A stretch of 64,000 bases of DNA from Buchnera aphidicola (Chaetosiphella stipae setosa) (GCF_964059095.1 NZ_OZ060394.1:145345-209344), one strand, 5' to 3'; shown: positions 28,533-38,594, counted from the stretch's first letter. The notes: a model not told the origin generated them from the sequence alone. Numbers and translations: made by a program.

Positions 28533-31202
28533 ATGCATATAAATAATTATAAGGAAAATGATATAGATCCTATTGAAACAAAGGAGTGGTTAGATTCAAT
28601 ACAATCAGTTATAAAAAGAGATGGATTAAAAAGAGGAAAGTTTTTAATTAATAGAATATTAAAAAAATATAAAAATATTAATATTTTAAATAAAAAAATC
28701 TTTTCTACAGATTATATTAATACGATTTCTTCTGAAAAAGAATTTTTATATCCAGGAAATTTAAAATTAGAAAAGAAAATTTGTTTTTCTGTATGTTGGA
28801 ATGCAATTATGATGGTTTTGAGAGCATCTAAAAAAAATTTGAATTTAGGTGGTCATTTATCATCCTTTCAATCTTCTGCGATGATTTATGAAGTGTGTTT
28901 TAATCATTTTTTTCATGCGCAAAATGATTTAAATTCAGGTGATATAGTTTATTTTCAAGGACATATTTCTCCTGGAATTTATTCGAGAGCTTTTTTAGAA
29001 GGAAGATTATCAGAAAATCAAATTAACAATTTTCGACAGGAAGTACATGGAAAAGGATTACCTTCTTATCCTCATCCTAAATTAATGCCTGATTTTTGGC
29101 AATTTCCTACTGTTTCGATGGGTTTAGGTCCTATTTGTGCTATTTATCAAGCAAAATTTTTAAAATATCTAAAAAATAGAAATTTAAAAAACACTGATGG
29201 TCAAAAAGTCTATGCTTTTTTAGGGGATGGAGAAATGGATGAACCGGAATCTAAGGGTGCTATTAATATTGCGTCTCGTGAAAAATTAGATAATTTAATT
29301 TTCATTATTAATTGTAATTTACAAAGATTAGACGGTCCAGTAAACGGAAACGGGAAAATTATTAATGAATTAGAATGTATTTTTCGTGGTTCTGGATGGG
29401 AGACTATTAAAGTGATTTGGGGTAACAAATGGGATCATTTATTAAAAGAAGATTTTACTGGAAAATTAGTTCAATTAATGAATGAAACCTTAGATGGAGA
29501 TTACCAAACTTTTAGATCAAAAAATGGAAATTATATTCGAAAAAATTTTTTTGGTCGTTATCCAGAAACGTTAGAACTTGTAAAAAATATGACAGACGAG
29601 GAAATTTGGAAATTAAATAGAGGTGGGCATGATTTTCAAAAAATTTATTCTGCTTTAAAAAAAGCGCAAGATATTAAAAATAAACCTGTAGTAATATTTT
29701 TTCATACTATTAAAGGTTATGGAATGGGGAAGAATGTTGAAGGAAAAAATATAGCGCATCAAACTAAAGAAATTAGTTTAGAAGATATAAAATATATTAA
29801 AGATAATTTTAAATTGCCTATTAAAGATAAACAATTAAAATTTTTACCGTATATTTCTTTTTCTAAAAATTCATCTGAATATAAATATATGCATTCTCAA
29901 AGAAAAAGATTAGGTGGATATATTCCTCAAAGGAAAATTTTTTTTTCAGAAAAATTATGTATTCCTAGTTTAAATGATTTTTCTTCTGTGCTTCAAGAAA
30001 ATAAAAAACAAATATCTACTACTATTTCTTTTGTAAGAATTTTATATATTTTGTTAAATAATAATAAAATTAATAAAAGAATTGTTCCTATTATAGCAGA
30101 TGAAGCTCGTACTTTTGGAATGGAAGATTTATTTAGAAAAATAGGAATTTATAATTTATATGGACAAAAGTATATTCCTCAAGATAAAGAGATATTATCT
30201 TATTATAAAGAAGACAAGAGCGGTCAAATTTTACAAGAAGGAATTAATGAATTAGGAGCTTTATCATCGTGGTTAGCTGCTGCTACCTCTTATAGTACAA
30301 ATGATTTTCCAATGATTCCTTTTTATATTTATTACTCGATGTTTGGTTTTCAAAGAGTTGGAGATTTATGTTGGGCTGCAGGAGATCAACAAGCAAGAGG
30401 ATTTTTAATTGGAGCGACGTCTGGTCGTACGACTTTAAATGGAGAAGGTTTACAACATGAAGATGGTCATAGTCATATTTATTCTTTGACTATTCCTAAT
30501 TGTATCTCTTATGATCCAGCATATTCTTATGAATTAGCAGTAATAATTCAGAATGGTTTAGAAAGGATGTATGGTTCAAGTCAAGAAAATATTTATTACT
30601 ATATTACTGTAACAAATGAAAATTATGATATGCCAGGTTTATCAGACAAATCAAAAGAAGGTATTTGTAAAGGAATTTATCAATTAGAAAAATATTCTAG
30701 TAATCAATCTTTTTCTATACAATTGTTGGGATCGGGTGCGATATTAAATATTGTGAGAAAAGCTGCAAAAATTTTATTTGAAAATTATAATATTAGTTCA
30801 GAAATTTATAGTGTGACTTCTTTTACAGAGTTAGCAAGGAATGGACAAGATTGTGATCGATGGAATATGTTAAATCCTTCTAAAAAATCTAAATTACCGT
30901 ATATTTCTTTAATTATGAATAATAATCCTGCTATTGCTGTTACAGACTATATGAAATTATATGCTGAACAAATAAGAAAATATGTTCCTTCTGTATCTTA
31001 TAGAGTTTTAGGAACGGACGGATATGGACGTTCAGATAGTCGAAAAAATTTACGTCAATATTTTGAAATTGATGAATATTATATTGTAATAGCGGCATTA
31101 AAAGAGTTATCTAAATTCGGAAAAATAGATGTTCAGTTAGTTTTAGACGCTATTAAAAAATTTAATATAAATGTTGATAAAATAAATCCGCGTTTAGTAT
31201 AG
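28533..31202 (+). CDS. aceE: pyruvate dehydrogenase E1 component, homodimeric type
   Basis: Thiamine diphosphate enzyme that decarboxylates pyruvate and acetylates the lipoyl group of AceF. The start region NDIDPIETKEWLDSIQSVI matches E. coli DPIETRDWLQAIESV. The ThDP-binding GDGEMDEPES and NCNLQRLDGPVNGNGK are present, as are the later MFGFQRVGDLCWAAGDQ and ATSGRTTLNGEGLQHEDGHS. It is 889 aa (E. coli 887). An AAAAGGAG Shine-Dalgarno sits before the ATG. It is the first gene of aceE-aceF-lpdA, which supplies acetyl-CoA. Confidence 0.97.
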   Translation: MHINNYKENDIDPIETKEWLDSIQSVIKRDGLKRGKFLINRILKKYKNINILNKKIFSTDYINTISSEKEFLYPGNLKLEKKICFSVCWNAIMMVLRASKKNLNLGGHLSSFQSSAMIYEVCFNHFFHAQNDLNSGDIVYFQGHISPGIYSRAFLEGRLSENQINNFRQEVHGKGLPSYPHPKLMPDFWQFPTVSMGLGPICAIYQAKFLKYLKNRNLKNTDGQKVYAFLGDGEMDEPESKGAINIASREKLDNLIFIINCNLQRLDGPVNGNGKIINELECIFRGSGWETIKVIWGNKWDHLLKEDFTGKLVQLMNETLDGDYQTFRSKNGNYIRKNFFGRYPETLELVKNMTDEEIWKLNRGGHDFQKIYSALKKAQDIKNKPVVIFFHTIKGYGMGKNVEGKNIAHQTKEISLEDIKYIKDNFKLPIKDKQLKFLPYISFSKNSSEYKYMHSQRKRLGGYIPQRKIFFSEKLCIPSLNDFSSVLQENKKQISTTISFVRILYILLNNNKINKRIVPIIADEARTFGMEDLFRKIGIYNLYGQKYIPQDKEILSYYKEDKSGQILQEGINELGALSSWLAAATSYSTNDFPMIPFYIYYSMFGFQRVGDLCWAAGDQQARGFLIGATSGRTTLNGEGLQHEDGHSHIYSLTIPNCISYDPAYSYELAVIIQNGLERMYGSSQENIYYYITVTNENYDMPGLSDKSKEGICKGIYQLEKYSSNQSFSIQLLGSGAILNIVRKAAKILFENYNISSEIYSVTSFTELARNGQDCDRWNMLNPSKKSKLPYISLIMNNNPAIAVTDYMKLYAEQIRKYVPSVSYRVLGTDGYGRSDSRKNLRQYFEIDEYYIVIAALKELSKFGKIDVQLVLDAIKKFNINVDKINPRLV

Positions 31203-31216
31203 GAGTATAAATTAAA

Positions 31217-32476
31217 GTGAATATTGTTATTAAAGTTCCTGATATTGGAATAGAAGAAGCTGAAGTAATAGAGGTTTTGGTAAATATTAATGATGAAGTT
31301 AATATAGATCAAGGTTTAATTATTGTAGAAGGTCAAAAAGCTTCAATAGAAGTTCCTTGTTTACATCATGGAATTATAAAAAAAATTGAAGTTAAAGTTG
31401 GCGATATAGTTAAAGTTAATTCTCCAATTGCAATTTTACAAGTTTTTGAATCAAATAAAAATAAACAACATGATAATGTTGTTTCTATAAATAAAAATTT
31501 AACATCTTCAAATCATTATAAACAGAAAAATCTTGAAATATGTGGAAATGAAGATAAGAAGAAAAAAAAATATGTACATTCTTCACCTTCAGTTAAAAGA
31601 TTATGCCGTAAATTAAATATTTCTATTTCTCATGTTCAAGGTACAGGAAGAAAAAATAGAATTTTAAAAGAAGATGTAAAAAATTATTTTCTTTCTTTAC
31701 AAGGGAAGAAAAAACTTGATAATAACATGCAAGAAAAAATATTTTATGAAAATGAGCAAGAGAATAAAAATATTTTAAATAAAAATAATGAAGTTGTTTT
31801 TTTAAGTAAAATACAACAATTTTCAGGTTTAAATTTAACTCGAAATTGGAAGAATATTCCGCATGTTACGCAATTTGATAAAATTGATATTACATGTTTA
31901 GAAAATTTTAGAAAAAAAATAAATAAAAATTTTACTGAGAAAAATGTAAAATTAACTTTATTACCTTTTATTATAAAATCTATTGCAATAAATTTAATTC
32001 AATATAAAAAATTTAATAGTGTTTTACATTCTAAAAAAGATCGAATTATCCTTAACAAGGATATTAATATAGGAATAGCTGTAAACACTAAAAAAGGAAT
32101 TATTGTTCCTGTATTAAAAAATGTAGATAATAAAAATGTTTTAGAAATTTCCCAGGAGTTAATTTTATTATCAGAAAAAGCACAAAAGAAAAAACTATTA
32201 TTTAATGATACAAAAGATAGCAGTTTTACTATTTCTAATTTAGGTGGATTTGGAGGAATGGAATTTACTCCTATTATAAATTTTCCTGAAGTAGCAATTT
32301 TAGGAGTTTCTAGAGCAAAAATTGAACCAATATGGAAAAAAGATAAGTTTATTCCACGTTTGCTATTGCCTATATCTTTATCGTATGATCATAGAGTTAT
32401 TGATGGAGTAGATGGAGCTTTGTTTATAAAAAATTTAAATAAAAATTTAGAGAATTTTTATAAAATTTTATTTTAA
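31217..32476 (+). CDS. aceF: dihydrolipoamide acetyltransferase, one lipoyl domain only
   Basis: E2 core of pyruvate dehydrogenase, transferring acetyl to CoA. It starts with GTG 14 bp after aceE, served by TAGGAGT. Domains are a single lipoyl domain (residues 1-75, lipoyl lysine in EGQKASIEVP), a lysine-rich linker, the E3/E1-binding domain (about 119-155, SSPSVKRLCRKLNI and GTGRKNRI) and the catalytic domain ending in the DHRVIDGVDG motif. It is 419 aa, whereas E. coli AceF has three lipoyl domains (630 aa). One lipoyl domain is enough for activity in many bacteria. Confidence 0.96.
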   Translation: MNIVIKVPDIGIEEAEVIEVLVNINDEVNIDQGLIIVEGQKASIEVPCLHHGIIKKIEVKVGDIVKVNSPIAILQVFESNKNKQHDNVVSINKNLTSSNHYKQKNLEICGNEDKKKKKYVHSSPSVKRLCRKLNISISHVQGTGRKNRILKEDVKNYFLSLQGKKKLDNNMQEKIFYENEQENKNILNKNNEVVFLSKIQQFSGLNLTRNWKNIPHVTQFDKIDITCLENFRKKINKNFTEKNVKLTLLPFIIKSIAINLIQYKKFNSVLHSKKDRIILNKDINIGIAVNTKKGIIVPVLKNVDNKNVLEISQELILLSEKAQKKKLLFNDTKDSSFTISNLGGFGGMEFTPIINFPEVAILGVSRAKIEPIWKKDKFIPRLLLPISLSYDHRVIDGVDGALFIKNLNKNLENFYKILF

Positions 32477-32528
32477 TTTATAAAGTTTTTTAAATTTTAA
32501 AAAAAAAATAAATTTTGGATATTTTAAA

Positions 32529-33941
32529 ATGAATACACAAGTTATTAATACAAGTTTAGTAGTTATTGGTGGAGGTCCTGCAGGATATTCTTCTGCTTTT
32601 AGAGCATCTGATTTAGGAATAGATACTATTTTAATTGAAAAAGAATCTGTGTTAGGAGGAGTATGCTTAAACTATGGTTGTATACCTTCTAAAGCTTTAT
32701 TACATTTTTCAAAATTTTTAGAAGAATATAAAGAGTTTACAGAATTAAAAATTTTTAATAAAAAATTATCTTTTAATTTAGAAAATATTAAAAGATGGAA
32801 ACAAAATATAATTAGTGATATGAATAATGGATTAAAAATTTTAGCAAATAAAAGAAATGTACAAGTTATTCAAGGAACAGCATCTTTTATTCATAAAAAT
32901 AAAATTCTTGTTAAAAAAGAAGATTGTAATATTGAATTAAATTATGAAAATACAATTATTGCTTCTGGATCTAGTCCCATTAAACTTCCGTCTTTAAGAA
33001 ATAAAATAGATAAGAGAATATGGTATTCTACTGATGCTTTAAAAATTCCATTTATTCCCTCTAAAATGTTGATTATTGGAGGAGGTATCATCGGTTTAGA
33101 AATGGCTATTGTATATAGTTCTTTAGGTACAGAAATTGATGTTATAGAAAATTCAAGTATGATTTTGCCTTCTTCTGATTTGGATGTAAGTTCTTTTTTT
33201 ATTAACTCAATTAATAAAAAATTTAATTTATTTTTAAGTACTTCAATAGAGAAAATAAAATTTTTAGAGAAAAAAATTTTTGTTAAAATAAATAAAAATG
33301 GAAAAATGTATAAAAATAAATATGATGTGATTTTAGTTTCTATAGGAAGATTTCCAAATACAAATTTAAATTTAAATAATGTGAATGTAGATTTGGACAA
33401 TAGAGGTTTTATTAAAACTAATAAACAATGTTGTACAAATATTAAAAATATATTTGCCGTTGGTGATGTTACAGGTAATCCAATGCTTGCGCATAAAGGA
33501 ATTTATGAAGGTCATATTGCAGCTGAAGTAATATCTGGAAAAAATCATTTTTTTGATACTAATATTATACCTAATATTTGTTATACAGATCCTGAAGTTG
33601 CTTGGGTTGGGATCAGTGAAAAAGAAGCGATTAAAAGTAATATTGAATATGAGAAAGCAGTTTTTCCATGGATTGCTTCTGGAAAAGCACGTGTTTCTAA
33701 TGCTGTAAATGGAATGACAAAATTAATTTTTAATAAAAATACAAAAAAAATTATTGGTGGATCTATTGTTGGTAGAAACGCTGGAGAATTATTAGGAGAA
33801 ATCACTTTAGCAATAGAAATGGGTTGTGATATTTCTGATATTTCTTTAACTATACATGCTCATCCTACATTATATGAATCTATTAATTCTACATCTAAAA
33901 TAGCTGAAAGAACAATTACTGATTTAATCAATTTAAAATAA
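32529..33941 (+). CDS. lpdA: dihydrolipoamide dehydrogenase
   Basis: E3 flavoprotein that reoxidises the lipoyl groups of AceF with NAD. The FAD loop is IGGGPAGYSSA, the redox disulfide is in GGVCLNYGCIPSKAL, the NAD loop is IGGGIIGLEM, FAVGDVTGNPMLAHKG is second FAD-binding, and the catalytic base is in IHAHPTLYES. Length is 470 aa (E. coli 474). Last gene of the pdh operon, 52 bp after aceF; tandem hairpins follow. Confidence 0.97.
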   Translation: MNTQVINTSLVVIGGGPAGYSSAFRASDLGIDTILIEKESVLGGVCLNYGCIPSKALLHFSKFLEEYKEFTELKIFNKKLSFNLENIKRWKQNIISDMNNGLKILANKRNVQVIQGTASFIHKNKILVKKEDCNIELNYENTIIASGSSPIKLPSLRNKIDKRIWYSTDALKIPFIPSKMLIIGGGIIGLEMAIVYSSLGTEIDVIENSSMILPSSDLDVSSFFINSINKKFNLFLSTSIEKIKFLEKKIFVKINKNGKMYKNKYDVILVSIGRFPNTNLNLNNVNVDLDNRGFIKTNKQCCTNIKNIFAVGDVTGNPMLAHKGIYEGHIAAEVISGKNHFFDTNIIPNICYTDPEVAWVGISEKEAIKSNIEYEKAVFPWIASGKARVSNAVNGMTKLIFNKNTKKIIGGSIVGRNAGELLGEITLAIEMGCDISDISLTIHAHPTLYESINSTSKIAERTITDLINLK

Positions 33942-34005
33942 TGATCAATAATTTTATATATTTTGTTTTTATTATTAATATTTCTAATGTTTATCTTTTT
34001 TTTTG

Positions 34006-34036
34006 TGATGTTATGTTATTTCAAAACATAACATCA
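34006..34036. terminator. 12-bp hairpin downstream of lpdA
   Basis: TGATGTTATGTT (34006-34017) pairs exactly with AACATAACATCA (34025-34036) around a 7-base loop; T-rich sequence follows on the plus strand. A probable intrinsic end for the pdh operon. Confidence 0.65.
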
Positions 34037-34071
34037 ATGTTTTTATTGTTTATCTTTTTTTTTATAATATT

Positions 34072-34090
34072 CTGTATTTTTTAAATACAG
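34072..34090. terminator. second hairpin between lpdA and erpA
   Basis: CTGTATTT (34072-34079) pairs with AAATACAG (34083-34090) around a TTT loop. It lies between the first hairpin and the convergent erpA gene, and could end either transcript. A 16-base direct repeat, GTTTATC plus nine T, occurs at 33989-34004 and 34048-34063, each copy just before a hairpin. Confidence 0.55.
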
Positions 34091-34111
34091 ATAATTTTCT
34101 TATAATTAATT

Positions 34112-34450
34112 TTATATACTAAAAGATTCTCCGCAACTACATTTAGTTTTTGCATGTGGATTTTTTATAATAAATTTAGAACCATTTAAATTTTCAATAT
34201 AATCAATTTCTCCTCCAACAAGATATTGAAAACTAATTGGATCAATAATTATTTCAATATTTGATTTTTTTATTATAATATCTTGTTGATTGATTTTTTT
34301 TTCAAATTTAAATCCGTATTGAAATCCGTTACATCCTCCTCCTGTAATATATATTCTAAATCTAATATTTTTTTTTTTTTGAGATGATAAATTTTTTATT
34401 TGAATAATCGCAGACTTAGTTATTTTCATTTGAGATATTTTATCATTCAT
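34112..34450 (-). CDS. erpA: A-type iron-sulfur cluster carrier ErpA
   Basis: Delivers Fe-S clusters to target enzymes. The three cluster-binding cysteines are in [11 protein letters not shown] and the C-terminal [30 protein letters not shown] also aligns with E. coli ErpA. The start at 34450 ([10 protein letters not shown]) is chosen because AAGG lies eight bases upstream of it; the in-frame ATG at 34468 would put that AAGG inside the gene. The product has 112 residues (E. coli 114). It works logically with GrxD in this window. Confidence 0.95.
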   Translation of the reverse strand: MNDKISQMKITKSAIIQIKNLSSQKKKNIRFRIYITGGGCNGFQYGFKFEKKINQQDIIIKKSNIEIIIDPISFQYLVGGEIDYIENLNGSKFIIKNPHAKTKCSCGESFSI

Positions 34451-34566
34451 GAAATAAACCTTTTTCATTCTTTTTATTAAATTATATTTTTATTTGCATT
34501 AATAAATTTTTATGTATTTTAAATATTTTCTAAAAAAAAAAAATTTTAGAAAATTTATTAAAAATT

Positions 34567-35712
34567 TTATTTTTTTCTTAAAAATGTTGGAATGTCCAAA
34601 TAAGATTTATCTTCAGAAAATAATTTTTTTTCTTTTCTTTCAGAATTATATTTTTTTTTTTTTGAAAATTTTAAAGGATTTAATCGATGATTTCTATAAT
34701 TTTTTATTAGATTTTTTTGTTCTGAATTTTTATTTTTTTTTTTTAATGCAATTTGTTTTTCTAATCCAATTCCTGTTGCTACAACTGTTACTCTTAATTC
34801 ATCGTTCATATCTGGATCAAGTGAAGTTCCTATTACAACGGTTGCATTATCTGAAGAAAATGATCTAATAGTATTTCCAACTATTTCAAATTCGTCTAAT
34901 CTTAGATTCATTCCTGCTGTAATATTTACGAGAACTCCTTGAGCACCTGATAAATCGACATCTTCTAAAAGAGGGCTAGATATAGCAATTTCTGCAGCTT
35001 CTTCTGATCTGTTTTCTCCTGAAGAAATTCCAGTTCCCATCATTGAATAACCCATTTCTGACATTACAGTACGTACATCAGCAAAATCAACATTCATGAG
35101 TCCAGGTCGAGTAATTAGTTCTGCAATTCCTTGCACAGCTCCTTTTAGAACATTATTTGCTGCACTAAAAGCATCTAATAATGAAATTCCTCGATTCAAT
35201 ACTTTTAATAATTTGTCATTTGGAATAATAATTAATGAATCAACATGTTTGGAGAGATCAATAATTCCTTGATCAGCGCATAACATTCTTTTTTTTCCTT
35301 CGAAGTGAAAAGGTTTAGTTACAACTGCAACTGTTAGTATACCTAAAGATTTAGCTACTTCTGCAACGACTGGAGCAGCTCCAGTACCGGTTCCTCCTCC
35401 CATTCCTGCAGCAATAAAAATCATATCTGCTCCTTCTAATGCTGTTTTTAAAATTTCTTTATCTTCTTCTGCAGATGTTCTTCCAATTTCTGGATTAGCT
35501 CCTGCACCTAAACCTTTTGTAATATTTGTTCCAATTTGAATAATTTGATTTACTTCAATTTTTCTTAAAGCTTGTGCATCGGTATTAATTGCAAAAAATT
35601 CTACTCCTTCAATTTTTTCTTTTACCATGTATTCAACTGCGTTACCTCCTCCACCACCTATTCCTATAACTTTAATCACTGCATCGTTACTTACTTCTAC
35701 TGGTTCAAACAT
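34567..35712 (-). CDS. ftsZ: cell division GTPase FtsZ
   Basis: Tubulin-like GTPase that forms the division ring. The GTP-binding signature is [15 protein letters not shown] (about residues 103-117), preceded by the N-terminal [13 protein letters not shown]. The extreme C-terminus reads [11 protein letters not shown], matching the conserved peptide that binds FtsA and ZipA. Length is 381 aa (E. coli 383). Strong AAGGAG Shine-Dalgarno. It follows ftsA on the same strand (65 bp), so an ftsA-ftsZ unit is kept although nearly all other division and wall genes of the cluster are gone. Confidence 0.97.
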   Translation of the reverse strand: MFEPVEVSNDAVIKVIGIGGGGGNAVEYMVKEKIEGVEFFAINTDAQALRKIEVNQIIQIGTNITKGLGAGANPEIGRTSAEEDKEILKTALEGADMIFIAAGMGGGTGTGAAPVVAEVAKSLGILTVAVVTKPFHFEGKKRMLCADQGIIDLSKHVDSLIIIPNDKLLKVLNRGISLLDAFSAANNVLKGAVQGIAELITRPGLMNVDFADVRTVMSEMGYSMMGTGISSGENRSEEAAEIAISSPLLEDVDLSGAQGVLVNITAGMNLRLDEFEIVGNTIRSFSSDNATVVIGTSLDPDMNDELRVTVVATGIGLEKQIALKKKNKNSEQKNLIKNYRNHRLNPLKFSKKKKYNSERKEKKLFSEDKSYLDIPTFLRKK

Positions 35713-35777
35713 GAGTGTTTCTCCTTTTTTTTTCTTTGTATTTTATTTATAATTTTTTAATAGTTAGATATTTTGCC

Positions 35778-37013
35778 TTATGCATTAAACCAATTATTGA
35801 AATTATAAAACCAATTATTTTTATTGATAAAAAAATTGTTTTTATTTTTTTTCTTATTATTTTTAAAATATAATAATCCAATTACTGTAGAGTATTCTGG
35901 TGTTTTAATTTTTTCTGAAGTTTCTTGAATATTTTTTGCATATCCTATTTTTACAGGCATTTGAAAAATTTTTTTTGCGCAATCAGTAAAGAATTTGGTT
36001 TTTGCCACACCGCCTGTCAGTACTATACCACTATTTAAATTATATTTTTGACCTTGAAATTTTAGTCTTTTTTGCACATTAATAATTTGATGATTAATAA
36101 TTTCTAATAATTCTAAACATCTAGATTCAATTACTTCTGTTAATTTTTCTTGATTTAATATTTTTGATTTATTGTTAGGTCTTGTAATTTGAACATTTTG
36201 AAAATTTTCTTGTAAAAAACTTGATGCACATCCATATTTTATTTTTATATTTTCAGCGTCAGTTAGAGATGAAGAGAAAGCATATGAAATATCTTTTGTA
36301 ATTGAATCTCCTGCGTATGGTATCACTTGACTATGTTGTAAAGATCCATTGATATAGATTAAAATATCTATTGTTCCTCCTCCTATATCAAGCATGCATA
36401 CTCCTAATTGTTTTTCTTCTTCTGTTAGTATAGCTTTACTTGAAGCGAGTCCTGAAAAAATTATTTTGTTAATTTCTATATTACATTTTTCTATTGCTTT
36501 AATGATATTTTTTTCTATGCTATAATCTGAGGTAATTAGATGCACTTTTGCTTGCATGCGAATTCCTGACAAACCTAATGGATTTTTTATTCCTTGATGT
36601 TCATCAATTATATATTCTTGAGGAAGAATATGTAAAATATGATATTTATCATACATTTTTATAGATTTAGCTGTTTTAATCACTTTCTCTATATCTTTTT
36701 TTGTTACTTCGTCTTTTTGAATTGATACCATTCCAATTTCATTTCTATAATCAATATATTTGTTCGAAAACGCTAAATTAATTTTTTTTATTTGATAATT
36801 TGACATTTTTTCAGCTTGAGAAATTGATTTTTTAATACATTTGATTAATAATTCTAAATCATGAATATCTCCTTTATTTATTCCTTTAGAAGGATAAGTT
36901 CCTAATCCAAGAACTTTAATTTCTTTATTTTGTAAAATTTCTCCTACTAGTGATACAATTTTAGTAGTACCTATTTCTATACCAACAATAATTTCTTTAT
37001 TTTTCCACTTCAT
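35778..37013 (-). CDS. ftsA: cell division protein FtsA
   Basis: Actin-like ATPase that ties FtsZ to the inner membrane. The N-terminus IVGIEIGTTKIVSLVGE is the phosphate 1 motif, CMLDIGGGTIDILIY phosphate 2, and GIVLTGGVAKTKF the adenosine motif. The C-terminus ends WFYNFNNWFNA after a Lys/Asn-rich linker; the spaced aromatic residues could still act as the amphipathic membrane anchor. It has 411 residues (E. coli 420). rsmH lies 120 bp upstream on the same strand, with the intervening mur and fts genes of the usual cluster absent. Confidence 0.95.
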   Translation of the reverse strand: MKWKNKEIIVGIEIGTTKIVSLVGEILQNKEIKVLGLGTYPSKGINKGDIHDLELLIKCIKKSISQAEKMSNYQIKKINLAFSNKYIDYRNEIGMVSIQKDEVTKKDIEKVIKTAKSIKMYDKYHILHILPQEYIIDEHQGIKNPLGLSGIRMQAKVHLITSDYSIEKNIIKAIEKCNIEINKIIFSGLASSKAILTEEEKQLGVCMLDIGGGTIDILIYINGSLQHSQVIPYAGDSITKDISYAFSSSLTDAENIKIKYGCASSFLQENFQNVQITRPNNKSKILNQEKLTEVIESRCLELLEIINHQIINVQKRLKFQGQKYNLNSGIVLTGGVAKTKFFTDCAKKIFQMPVKIGYAKNIQETSEKIKTPEYSTVIGLLYFKNNKKKNKNNFFINKNNWFYNFNNWFNA

Positions 37014-37133
37014 TATTATTTAAACTCATTATTTGAATAAAAATGTTATTAAAATAATAGATATTTTATTATATTATTATTTATAAATATTTTTTAAAAA
37101 AATGTATTTTTTTAAGATTTTATATAATAAAAA

Positions 37134-38048
37134 TTATTTTAATTCTGCTGTTCTTAAAATTGCACTTCTGCATCTAGAATTTTTTAGAATATCTTTTTTT
37201 GTAGGGGATATTTTTTTAAAAATTCTTAATTTATATTTTTTTTTTCCAATTCTTTTTAGTTCTTTGATAGTTAATGGAATATTTTTTGGTAAATTTGGAA
37301 TTTTTCTACTATTTTTAAATAAAAATTTTTTCACAATTCTATCTTCTAATGAATGAAAACTAATAATACATAATCTTCCTTTAGGCGCAAGTATCTGAAG
37401 AACTTTACTTAAAAAATTTTTCAATTCATTTAATTCATTATTTATTTTGATTCGAATTGCTTGAAAAGTTCTTTTAGAGGATTTTGTATTTTTTTGAGGA
37501 GTGATTTTTGAAATGATTTTATGTAGTTCATGTGTTTGTAATATTGGTCTTTTTTTGATAATATGAAAAGCAATTTTTTTAGAATATTTTTCTTCTCCAT
37601 ATTTTTTTAACACTTTAAAAATTTCTTTTTCTGTTGCATTCATTAACCAATTAGATGCGGAAAATCCATTTTTTTGATTCATTCTCATATCTAATGGTCC
37701 ATTATTTTTAAATGAAAAACCTCTTTTTACATTATCCAATTGCATAGATGACATTCCTAAATCTAATATAATTCCATTAACTTTTTGAATTATTTTATAT
37801 TTTTTACAGTGTTTGTATATATTTGAAAACAAATCGTGAATGATAGTAAATCTTGAATCTTGAATTTTTTTTCCAATTTTAATGGATTCAGGATCTCGAT
37901 CTATTGCATATAATTTTCCATAACTATTTATTTTTTCTAAAATACATTTGCTGTGTCCTCCAGAACCAAATGTTCCATCTATGTAAATTCCATTTTTTTT
38001 GATTTTTAATGCTTGAATAGATTTTTTTAGTAATACAGGAATATGCAT
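37134..38048 (-). CDS. rsmH: 16S rRNA m4C1402 methyltransferase
   Basis: SAM-dependent N4-methylation of C1402 of 16S rRNA (formerly MraW). GIYIDGTFGSGGHS is the SAM-binding loop; AIDRDPES, ILDLGMSSMQLDN, RGFSFKNNGPLDMRM and ISFHSLEDRIVKKF also match. The start used is the ATG at 38048 (MHIPVLLKKS); an in-frame TTG at 38066 would add six residues that resemble E. coli NYK but no Shine-Dalgarno supports it. 304 aa. It is the head gene of the mra/dcw cluster in other enterobacteria; here it keeps only ftsA and ftsZ downstream. Confidence 0.94.
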   Translation of the reverse strand: MHIPVLLKKSIQALKIKKNGIYIDGTFGSGGHSKCILEKINSYGKLYAIDRDPESIKIGKKIQDSRFTIIHDLFSNIYKHCKKYKIIQKVNGIILDLGMSSMQLDNVKRGFSFKNNGPLDMRMNQKNGFSASNWLMNATEKEIFKVLKKYGEEKYSKKIAFHIIKKRPILQTHELHKIISKITPQKNTKSSKRTFQAIRIKINNELNELKNFLSKVLQILAPKGRLCIISFHSLEDRIVKKFLFKNSRKIPNLPKNIPLTIKELKRIGKKKYKLRIFKKISPTKKDILKNSRCRSAILRTAELK

Positions 38049-38087
38049 TTTATATTTTCTGAACAATGTTAATTTATATGATAATTT

Positions 38088-38594
38088 TTAATTTTTAGAA
38101 ATTATAATTTTTTTTAATTTAGAAATTTTTATTATTTTTCCGAGTTTTTTAATTTTTTCTAAAATTTTTTTCATTTTTTTCGAATTTTCTGATATTTCTA
38201 TTATATATTTTAAATCTTTAAAATAAATTATTTTTGTTTTAAAAAAACTTAAAATTTTTTTTATTTTTTCAAAAAATATTTGATTACTTTGAATGTTAAT
38301 TAAGAATTTTTTTTGAATAATAAAATTAGTTTTTTTGATCTGATATATTTTTATTACATTAATTAATTTATATAATTTTTTTGGAATTTTTTTAATATCT
38401 TCTTTTTTTCCTATTATTTCAATTGTTATATCAAAAATTTTTTTATTTTTTTTTAAAAAAACTGTTAAGTTGTTAATTTGGTTTTTTTGATATTGTGAAA
38501 TAATACTTATTACTCTCAACAAAGCTCCAAATTCATTTTCTAATAATATGTTTAATATTGTAGAGTGTTTTTTATTTTTTAAATCGCATTTCAT
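38088..38594 (-). CDS. ilvH: acetolactate synthase III, regulatory subunit
   Basis: Small ACT-domain subunit that activates IlvI and, in E. coli, makes it sensitive to valine. The N-terminal [19 protein letters not shown] aligns well with E. coli. The next segment, RGYNIESLTV in E. coli, reads [11 protein letters not shown] here with an extra residue, and the C-terminal half is mostly Lys/Ile drift. It is 168 aa (E. coli 163). The ATG (38594) lies inside ilvI, 23 bp before its end, just after a GGAGG in the ilvI sequence, so translation is coupled. Feedback control by valine is doubtful. Confidence 0.9.
   Translation of the reverse strand: MKCDLKNKKHSTILNILLENEFGALLRVISIISQYQKNQINNLTVFLKKNKKIFDITIEIIGKKEDIKKIPKKLYKLINVIKIYQIKKTNFIIQKKFLINIQSNQIFFEKIKKILSFFKTKIIYFKDLKYIIEISENSKKMKKILEKIKKLGKIIKISKLKKIIISKN

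Noticed and set aside
32942-33400. 152-codon minus-strand frame across lpdA
   Set aside because: Antisense shadow of lpdA; no start signal and no recognisable family.
34512-34868. 118-codon plus-strand frame rich in Phe and Leu over the ftsZ 3' end
   Set aside because: Antisense to ftsZ, including its conserved C-terminal peptide, and composed of poly-T codons.
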